The notes under the pieces: model-generated
What the model was told of the DNA's origin: nothing
The model's input: the letters and a program-made list of their open reading frames with translations, nothing else
Databases searched by the model: none
Assembly (NCBI GenBank): GCA_946479995.1
Contig: CAMLIU010000003.1
Location: forward strand, 1 to 15,763
Reading direction: 5' to 3'
DNA from: an uncultured Gemmatimonadota bacterium
Lineage (GTDB): Bacteria; Gemmatimonadota; Gemmatimonadetes; Gemmatimonadales; Gemmatimonadaceae
DNA: 15,763 bases
In this document: positions 10,725 to 15,763 of the stretch, one piece after another
Numbering within the stretch: the stretch's first letter is position 1
How the letters are laid out: each line of letters opens with the position of its first letter
Made by a program: the position numbers and the translations under genes

Positions 10725-10806
10725 GCGGGAGCACGGCGGCCCTGTACCTCAGGGGCCCCCAGCATCATCTTATTCAGCTGTGCTCCCGCCCCGCGACCGC
10801 GGGGCG
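10725..10806 (+). promoter_or_regulatory. Nested inverted-repeat region between the small lipoprotein and the GT117 gene
   Basis: A 10-bp perfect inverted repeat (GCGGGAGCAC at 10725-10734, GTGCTCCCGC at 10780-10789) encloses an inner hairpin (CCCTG 10740-10744, loop TACCT, CAGGG 10750-10754). It abuts a second GC hairpin (CCCCGCG at 10789-10795 with CGCGGGG at 10798-10804). The second hairpin shares C10789 with the outer stem. It may terminate the lipoprotein mRNA, although only CGTCTGCT follows and there is no T run. It could also be a structured 5' leader or small RNA for the membrane glycosyltransferase, which starts about 20 bases later. The pairing is seen directly; the role is inference. 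Confidence 0.5.
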
Positions 10807-10825
10807 TCTGCTATCCGCCCGCCCC

Positions 10826-13150
10826 GTGAGTGAAATGGCGACGACGTCACCGCCGTCCGAGCGCGACTACCGCCCGTCCTACCTGGCCGCTACCGTCGCG
10901 TCCGTCCTGGTCTTCATCCTGTACCTGCTCACCCTCGCCCCCTCGACGGCGATGTGGGACACGAGCGAGTACATCACGGCCGCCCAGGTGCTGGGGCTGC
11001 CCCACCCGCCCGGCAACCCGCTGTTCGTCCTCATCGGGCGCGTGTTCGCCATCCTCCCCATCGCCACCAAGGTGGCGGTCCGGATCAACATCCTCGCCGC
11101 GGTCTGCAGCGCCGTGTCGGCAGGGATGTGGTTCCTGATCACCGAACGCGTGCTGGTGGGCTGGCTGTCCCAGCGGTGGCAGCGCATCGTCGGCGGCTCC
11201 CTCGCCGCGCTCATCGGTGCCACGGCGTTCACCGTCTGGAACCAGAGCGTCGTCAACGAGAAGGTCTACACCGTCTCGCTGCTCGGCATCGCCATCATCA
11301 GCTGGCTGATGGTGCGCTGGTGCGACCAGCCCGACGGCAGGCGAGCGGACCGCATCCTCGTCCTCGTCGCCTACCTGTGCGGGCTCGGGTACGCCAATCA
11401 CATGGCCGGCATGCTCGCCGCCCCCGCGGTCGGGTTGGCCGTGCTCATCGTCCGCTGGCGCACGATCCTGCGCTGGAAGCTCCTCCTCGCCTGCGTCGGC
11501 GCGCTCGTCCTCGGCGTGACGCCGTTCGCCATGGAGCCCATCCGCGCGGCGCACTTCCCGGCGTTGAACGAGGGCGAGCCGACGGCCTGCCGGGTGGAGC
11601 TGAAGGCCGATTGCACGTTCAGCTCCGGCACGTACGACGCTTTCATGTACAACTTCAACCGCGGGCAGTACGGCAAGCCCGCGCTGAGCGAGCGCCAGGC
11701 GCCCTTCACGGCGCAGCTCGACATGTGGTGGTTCTACTTCAAGTGGCAGTGGCTGCGCGACGCGCACGTGGACCATCCGTTCGCGCAGAGCATCCTCGGC
11801 GCGCTGTTCCTCGTGCTCGGCCTCGTCGGCGGGTACATCCACTGGCAGAAGGACCGACGAAGTTTCTGGTATTTCGGGTCGCTGATGTTCACGATGACCC
11901 TCGTGCTCATCTACTACCTGAACTTCAAGTACGGCGCGTCGCAGTCTCCCGACCTGGTGGGGGTGGCTCGCGAGGTGCGCGACCGCGACTACTTCTACCT
12001 CTGGAGCTTCTCGGCGTGGGGAGTGTGGGCCGCGCTCGGCCTGGTGGCCGCGTGGGAGTCGCTCGCCGAGCTGATCGGCCGCGAACAGGTGACCGAGGGA
12101 CGCGCGACCGTCGAGCGCCCCACGAAGCGTGCGTTCGGGATGGCGGCGCCGGTGCTCGCGCTGGCGCTGATCCCGCTGTTCACCAACTGGAGCACCGCGT
12201 CGCGCGCCGGCCAGACCGACACGGCCGACTTCGCGAAGGACCTGCTCAACTCGGTGGAGCCGTACGGTGTGCTGATCACCGTCGGGGACAACGACACCTT
12301 CCCGCTCTGGTACGCGCAGGAGGTGGAAGGGGTGCGCCGCGACGTCCTCGTGGCCAACACCTCCCTGCTCAACACCGACTGGTACACCCGGCAGCTCATT
12401 CGCCGGCCGGTGTACGAGTATGACGCCGCCGCAGGTCCGGCGATCTACCGCGGGAAGTCGTGGACCAAGCCGAGTGGACCGGCCATCAAGATGACGCTCG
12501 AGCAGGCCGACTCGGTGCCCGCGTACATCCAGCTCGACCAGCCGATGACCTTCCAGGGGGGACCGATCAAGGCGACGATCGACCCGCAGCGGCTGTCCAT
12601 CCCTGGCGTGCTGCAGCGCGCGGACATCTTCGTCCTGCGCATGATCGCCGACGACTTCGGCGAGCGGCCGATCTACTTCAGCCGCACGTCGGCCGGCTAC
12701 GGGAACGAGCTCGGGCTCGGTGGCTACCTGCTCACCCAGGGGCTGGCGAACAAGGTCTTCATCGCGCCGGCATCACCCAGCCGGGATACCATGCTCGTCG
12801 CCGGGGTGGGCTGGGTGGACGTCAAGCGCACGCAGGCGCTGTGGGACAGCGTGTTCACGGCTACGAAGTCGCTCGCCAGCCGGAGCGACTGGGTGGACCG
12901 TCCCTCGGTGGGCATTCCATACCTGTACGTGGCGACGGGACTCATGCTCTCCGAAGTCCTGAACGCCACCAACCAGCCGGCGGAAGCCGACCGGGTGCTC
13001 GCCCAGACACGGCAGATCGCGCGGGCGGTGCAGCTCACCGACCTGCTCGCCCAGCTCGAGCAGCCGGAGCAGCCGCTTCCGGAGTCGAATCCCCTGCTCG
13101 TCCCGCGGGGTGACACCCAGCGGGGGCAATCGGTACCGGCCCGGCCGTAA
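10826..13150 (+). CDS. GT117/DUF2723-type multi-pass membrane glycosyltransferase
   Basis: This 774-residue integral membrane protein belongs to the DUF2723/TMEM260 group, now classed as glycosyltransferase family 117, whose eukaryotic member is a protein O-mannosyltransferase. The first membrane helix (about 19-38) is followed by the acidic loop PSTAMWDTSEY (D45, E48), where GT-C enzymes place the catalytic acid, and LPHPPGNPLFVLIGR. Several more hydrophobic helices run to about residue 410, with VWNQSVVNEKVYT, GLGYANHMAG and REVRDRDYFYLWSFS (D386-R-D388), all family-type motifs. The C-terminal part is mostly soluble and includes TVGDNDTFPLWYAQEVEGVRRD (GDND at 487-490) and NTDWYTRQL. The GTG at 10826 is given; ATG 10835, three codons in, is equally possible and neither has a good Shine-Dalgarno. 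The acceptor and sugar donor are unknown; a lipid-linked sugar is likely for this fold. A strong terminator follows. Confidence 0.88.
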   Translation: MSEMATTSPPSERDYRPSYLAATVASVLVFILYLLTLAPSTAMWDTSEYITAAQVLGLPHPPGNPLFVLIGRVFAILPIATKVAVRINILAAVCSAVSAGMWFLITERVLVGWLSQRWQRIVGGSLAALIGATAFTVWNQSVVNEKVYTVSLLGIAIISWLMVRWCDQPDGRRADRILVLVAYLCGLGYANHMAGMLAAPAVGLAVLIVRWRTILRWKLLLACVGALVLGVTPFAMEPIRAAHFPALNEGEPTACRVELKADCTFSSGTYDAFMYNFNRGQYGKPALSERQAPFTAQLDMWWFYFKWQWLRDAHVDHPFAQSILGALFLVLGLVGGYIHWQKDRRSFWYFGSLMFTMTLVLIYYLNFKYGASQSPDLVGVAREVRDRDYFYLWSFSAWGVWAALGLVAAWESLAELIGREQVTEGRATVERPTKRAFGMAAPVLALALIPLFTNWSTASRAGQTDTADFAKDLLNSVEPYGVLITVGDNDTFPLWYAQEVEGVRRDVLVANTSLLNTDWYTRQLIRRPVYEYDAAAGPAIYRGKSWTKPSGPAIKMTLEQADSVPAYIQLDQPMTFQGGPIKATIDPQRLSIPGVLQRADIFVLRMIADDFGERPIYFSRTSAGYGNELGLGGYLLTQGLANKVFIAPASPSRDTMLVAGVGWVDVKRTQALWDSVFTATKSLASRSDWVDRPSVGIPYLYVATGLMLSEVLNATNQPAEADRVLAQTRQIARAVQLTDLLAQLEQPEQPLPESNPLLVPRGDTQRGQSVPARP

Positions 13151-13180
13151 CGACGCGATACGACCTGCGTCACAGTCCAG

Positions 13181-13218
13181 GACCCCGCCCGAACGGAAAC
13201 TTCGGGCGGGGTCTTTTT
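13181..13218 (+). terminator. Strong intrinsic terminator after the GT117 gene
   Basis: A 13-bp perfect stem (13181-13193 with 13201-13213; the left arm begins GACCCCGCCC and the right arm ends GGCGGGGTC) has a 7-base loop CGGAAAC and is followed directly by TTTTT (13214-13218). It lies 30 bases after the stop codon. This is the clearest Rho-independent terminator in the window and marks the end of a transcription unit. Confidence 0.95.
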
Positions 13219-13231
13219 GCATCGGCACGTG

Positions 13232-13238
13232 TATATAT
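13232..13238 (+). promoter_or_regulatory. Possible -10 element for the M30-like lipoprotein gene
   Basis: TATATAT stands out in a very GC-rich context between the terminator and the start codon at 13312, and a new promoter is needed here after the terminator. No convincing -35 element is found at the expected distance (that position is inside the terminator arm). Transcription starting about 7 bases downstream would leave a leader of roughly 65-70 bases. Confidence 0.35.
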
Positions 13239-13311
13239 GCGGGGTTTCGCGCAGCGGTCCTGTGCGTCCCTTGAAGACAATGTCAGCTCACTCACCCTGA
13301 AGGGGATATCC

Positions 13312-15018
13312 ATGTCCGCTCGCTCGTACCGCCTGCTGCCGCTGCTGATCGTCGGGGCGCTGGCGGCCTGCAAGTCAGACGGCACCGGCCCGCAGCCGGG
13401 ACTCGAGGTCGGCCAGTCGCTCAAGCTGACCGGTGCCCAGGACGTCAAGGTCGAGGGCGGCGCCGACGGCGCGCAGTACTACGTGGTGCTCGCGAACAAC
13501 GACACCAACCCGGCGAACAAGGCGAGCTTCACCCTCGTCGGCAGCGGGTTGGGTGGTTCCGTGGCTGCGCTGGTGCCCGACCAGGGCGCCTCCCTCTCGC
13601 TCAGCCCCATCGCGGGCGGGGCCGCGAGCCCGGCCATCAACACCGCGTTCGAGGCGCGCCTGCGCGCGAGCGAACGCGCCCAGCTCACCACCCGCATTCC
13701 TGCTGCACGGCGGTGGATGGCGGCGCGGCGCTCGACCGCCGTGACGAACCTCGGCGGCTTCGCGGTCTCGCGCCGCGACGGGGCGGTGCCCTCGACGGCC
13801 AAGGTCGGTGACACGGTGACCGTCAACGTCAACGGCACCGACGCCTGCGACAATCCCACTTATCGTGGCGCGCGGGTGGCGGCGATCGGCACGCATTCCA
13901 TCGTCCTTGCCGATACGTCGAACCCGGCTGGCGGCTTCACCGACGCCGACTACCAGCGCTACGCGACACGGTTCGACACACTCGTCTACCCGCTCGACGT
14001 AGAGGCCTTCGGTGCGCCCTCGGACATCGACCAGAACGGCCGCGTGGTGCTCATCTTCACCTCCGCCGTGAACGAGCTCACGCCGGCGAACGCGTCGTCG
14101 TTCGTGGGTGGCTTCACCTTCGCGCGCGACCTGTTCCCGCTCACCGACACCAGTCGACTGCAGGGCTGCCCGGCGAGCAACGTGGGCGAATACTTCTACC
14201 TCATCGCCCCTGACCCCACGGGTCAGATCAACGGGAACGACCGGTCCACCGGCTTCGTGGACACGATGACGACGGCGATCATCGCCCACGAGTTCCAGCA
14301 CCTCATCAACTCGTCGCGGCGCATCTACGTCAACAACGCGAACGACTTCGAGGATACCTGGCTGGACGAGGGCCTGTCGCACATCGCCGAAGAGCTGCTG
14401 TTCTATCACGAGGCGGGGATGGGGCCGCGCAGCAACATCACCACCACCGCCATCCGCGCGTCGGAGCAGCGCCGCGCGGCGTTCAATCTCGACATGGCCG
14501 GTAACGCCGGACGGTATCGCGCCTACCTGCAGGCCCCCTCCTCGTCGTCACCGTACGCGAAGAACGACTCGCTGGTCACGCGTGGCGGCGCCTGGGACCT
14601 GCTCCGCTATCTCGCCGACCAGCGCAGCAAGACGGGCGACAAGGTGTTCTATCAGCTCGTGAACAGCACCCTGTCGGGAATCGCGAACGTGCAGAACGTG
14701 TTCGGCCCCACCTTCACCACGGACGTGCGCGACTGGAACGTGTCGCACGCCGTGGATGACGTCGCGCCCGTACCCACCGAGCTGACGCAGCCGAGCTGGG
14801 ACTGGCACTCCATCTACCTCGTGGTCAACCAGGGCAGCTACCCGCTCAAGTATCAGGTCATGACCGACGGCACGTCGTACTCGGGAAGCGTGGTGGGAGG
14901 CGGCGCGGCGTACTACAAGCTGGCCGTGCCGGCAAACGGCACCGCCACCCTCACCCTCGGTGGGCAGTCCGCCTCGGCGGGCTCGCACCTGCAGCTCGTG
15001 GTCGTGAGGATCCAGTAG
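13312..15018 (+). CDS. Secreted lipoprotein zinc metallopeptidase, M30 (hyicolysin)-like
   Basis: This 568-residue predicted lipoprotein peptidase starts at ATG 13312, chosen over an in-frame ATG at 13237 because GAAGGGG (13299-13305) lies 6 bases upstream and the N-terminus becomes a clean lipoprotein signal (MSARSYRLLPLLIVGALAAC, lipidated Cys at residue 20). Residues about 25-115 form a beta-rich domain of unknown type. Residues about 150-320 include VPSTAKVGDTVTVNVN and DIDQNGRVVLIFTSAVNEL. The active site is IIAHEFQHLIN (H326, E327, H330) with WLDEGLSHIAEEL supplying the third ligand E353. HEFQH plus WLxEGLSxxAE is the pattern I know from peptidase family M30. A C-terminal beta domain (about 470-568) may bind or stabilise. 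It is alone in its transcription unit, between a terminator and a shared palindromic terminator. The substrate is unknown. The family assignment is from motifs only. Confidence 0.82.
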   Translation: MSARSYRLLPLLIVGALAACKSDGTGPQPGLEVGQSLKLTGAQDVKVEGGADGAQYYVVLANNDTNPANKASFTLVGSGLGGSVAALVPDQGASLSLSPIAGGAASPAINTAFEARLRASERAQLTTRIPAARRWMAARRSTAVTNLGGFAVSRRDGAVPSTAKVGDTVTVNVNGTDACDNPTYRGARVAAIGTHSIVLADTSNPAGGFTDADYQRYATRFDTLVYPLDVEAFGAPSDIDQNGRVVLIFTSAVNELTPANASSFVGGFTFARDLFPLTDTSRLQGCPASNVGEYFYLIAPDPTGQINGNDRSTGFVDTMTTAIIAHEFQHLINSSRRIYVNNANDFEDTWLDEGLSHIAEELLFYHEAGMGPRSNITTTAIRASEQRRAAFNLDMAGNAGRYRAYLQAPSSSSPYAKNDSLVTRGGAWDLLRYLADQRSKTGDKVFYQLVNSTLSGIANVQNVFGPTFTTDVRDWNVSHAVDDVAPVPTELTQPSWDWHSIYLVVNQGSYPLKYQVMTDGTSYSGSVVGGGAAYYKLAVPANGTATLTLGGQSASAGSHLQLVVVRIQ

Positions 15019-15033
15019 ATCCAGGCGGCCCCG

Positions 15034-15083
15034 GAATGCAACGCGCCCCCGGATGTCGAGACATCCGGGGGCGCGTTGCATTC
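15034..15083. terminator. 24-bp perfect palindromic terminator between convergent genes
   Basis: Two exactly complementary 24-base arms (15034-15057 and 15060-15083) are separated by only GA; in RNA the tip would open to a loop of four or more bases. The arm contains GCGCCCCCGG and starts GAATGCAACG. It lies between the + strand peptidase (stop at 15018) and the - strand hydrophilic protein gene (stop at 15108), so it can serve both. Neither side has a T run, which leaves open a Rho-assisted or stability function. Confidence 0.8.
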
Positions 15084-15107
15084 GAGGACACCGCTCGTGG
15101 CGCTCGA

Positions 15108-15503
15108 TCAGGACGCGTCGTCGCCCCGGATGCGCTTCGGCCGCGGCGCGTCCCTGCCGGGCTGCGGCTCGTCGGGGTGCCCGGGGTTGATGGCGTGCCT
15201 CGACTCCACACGCACGTTCTTCGCCCCGCCCTGCACCTGGAAGTTCTCGCGCACGTGATCGTGCTCGTTGATGTCACGGCTGAGGCGGTTCTTCTCGCTG
15301 TTGAGGTCGGCCTCATCGTGCTGCTCGCGCCGCTCGAACAGGCGGTGGCCGCCGTCGGTGGGATGCTGTGCATCCTGGCGCTTCGTCTCCCCGCTGGGCC
15401 CCGATTCCCACTGCTCCACCTGGCGCTCGGTCGTCTTGGGCCCCTGCTGTCCTTCGGCGTGGCGCTGGGCTCCCTTCTGCTGCCCGTGATCGGCTTTCGA
15501 CAT
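15108..15503 (-). CDS. Highly hydrophilic, probably disordered 131-aa hypothetical protein
   Basis: No family is recognised. The start is set by a perfect AGGAGG (CCTCCT at 15510-15515 on the + strand) 6 bases before the ATG at 15503-15501. The protein has 131 residues, no cysteine and one tryptophan. It is dominated by Gln, Gly, His, Asp, Glu, Arg and Lys, starting MSKADHGQQKGAQRHAEGQQ. There is no hydrophobic run long enough for a membrane helix or signal peptide. The middle (about 54-90; LFERREQHDEADLNSEKNRL) could form an amphipathic helix, and the C-terminus is Pro/Arg/Asp rich (PQPGRDAPRPKRIRGDD). The composition recalls hydrophilins and other stress-protective disordered proteins, but that is inference from composition. 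It is convergent with the peptidase gene and divergent from the next gene at 15751. An overlapping + strand frame exists but starts in the palindrome and looks like an antisense shadow. Confidence 0.7.
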   Translation of the reverse strand: MSKADHGQQKGAQRHAEGQQGPKTTERQVEQWESGPSGETKRQDAQHPTDGGHRLFERREQHDEADLNSEKNRLSRDINEHDHVRENFQVQGGAKNVRVESRHAINPGHPDEPQPGRDAPRPKRIRGDDAS

Positions 15504-15652
15504 GTGTTGCCTCCTGGCTTCGGTGCATCGCAAGCCGGTGAAGCATGTCGTATCCGGCTCTGCGTCCTCCCACCAGAGGGGCAAGAAACAGTCCGATGAC
15601 CGCGGCGTACTTCGTATCGCGGCGAGTCGTGGCGGCCGCGTCGCCGATTGCC

Positions 15653-15664
15653 TGACGGCCGTCA
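15653..15664. promoter_or_regulatory. Possible operator palindrome in the divergent intergenic region
   Basis: TGACGGCCGTCA is a perfect 12-base palindrome midway between the - strand hydrophilic protein gene and the + strand start at 15751. It is overlapped by CACGTG and GTGCAC. It could be a binding site for a regulator acting on one or both divergent genes. In GC-rich DNA short palindromes arise by chance, so this is weak. The rest of 15504-15750 shows no gene and no clear promoter elements. Confidence 0.25.
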
Positions 15665-15750
15665 CGTGCACGATCACGCATCATGCCGGCAATCGCCCCG
15701 CGGTGAGTTCCGGCGTGGCGGGTGACGCTGGACCGACATGGAGGTGGTCA

Positions 15751-15763
15751 ATGGCACAGGCGA
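15751..15763 (+). CDS. Start of a gene cut by the window edge
   Basis: ATG at 15751 (reading MAQA and then cut) is preceded by TGGAGGTGG, with GGAGG at 15740-15744 six bases upstream. This is an excellent Shine-Dalgarno at ideal spacing in a divergent region where a + strand gene is expected. Only four codons are visible, so no function can be given. Confidence 0.5.

Noticed and set aside
13237..13311. Earlier ATG at 13237 for the M30-like gene
   Set aside because: It would add 25 residues before the lipoprotein signal and has no Shine-Dalgarno, while ATG 13312 has GAAGGGG at good spacing and starts the signal peptide.
15036..15599. 187-codon + strand frame with hydrophobic stretches that could pass for a membrane protein
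   Set aside because: Its ATG lies inside the palindrome without a Shine-Dalgarno, and it is antisense to the hydrophilic protein gene, which has a perfect AGGAGG. Hydrophobic antisense to a hydrophilic GC-rich gene is expected.

Overview
The window is a compact, high-GC stretch of a bacterial chromosome. It carries ten complete genes, nine on the + strand and one on the - strand, plus what looks like the first codons of an eleventh gene at the right edge. Several traits suggest a Gram-negative, Gemmatimonadota-like organism: GC-rich codon use, GTG starts, lipoproteins with Ala-Asp-Ser repeats, an Ig-like lipoprotein of a type I associate with Bacteroidota/Gemmatimonadota, and a GT117 (DUF2723) membrane protein. 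The taxonomic call is an inference from style and gene content.

Positions 41-8724 hold six genes in one direction, each overlapping the next by 4 to 17 bases: valS (valyl-tRNA synthetase), an Ig-like lipoprotein, selA (selenocysteine synthase), a GmhB/HisB-type HAD phosphatase, purN (GAR formyltransferase), and an exported two-domain M42-family peptidase. Start and stop codons interlock (ATGA, GTGA), so a single mRNA with coupled translation is likely. After a 72-base gap made mostly of a heptanucleotide tandem repeat comes purH (8797-10329), the last two steps of purine synthesis. The run therefore mixes aminoacylation, selenium incorporation, purine synthesis and cell-envelope or exported functions.

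Positions 10330-13218 hold a tiny Ala-Asp-Ser-repeat lipoprotein, a structured inverted-repeat region, a 774-residue GT117-type multi-pass membrane glycosyltransferase, and a strong intrinsic terminator (13181-13218). A separate unit follows: a 568-residue secreted lipoprotein with an HExxH...E zinc-peptidase core resembling family M30. It ends at a 24-bp perfect palindrome shared with a convergent - strand gene for a 131-residue, cysteine-free, extremely hydrophilic protein. A 247-base divergent intergenic region then leads to a start codon with a good Shine-Dalgarno at 15751.

The most unusual items are: (1) the M42 protein, an internal duplication whose N-terminal copy has lost every metal ligand while the C-terminal copy keeps all of them, with a signal peptide on a normally cytosolic family; (2) the heptamer repeat that fills the purH leader, which also has no Shine-Dalgarno; and (3) the disordered hydrophilic protein. 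I found no CRISPR array, insertion sequence, rRNA, tRNA or phage gene. No single set of genes forms an obvious new defence or metabolic system.
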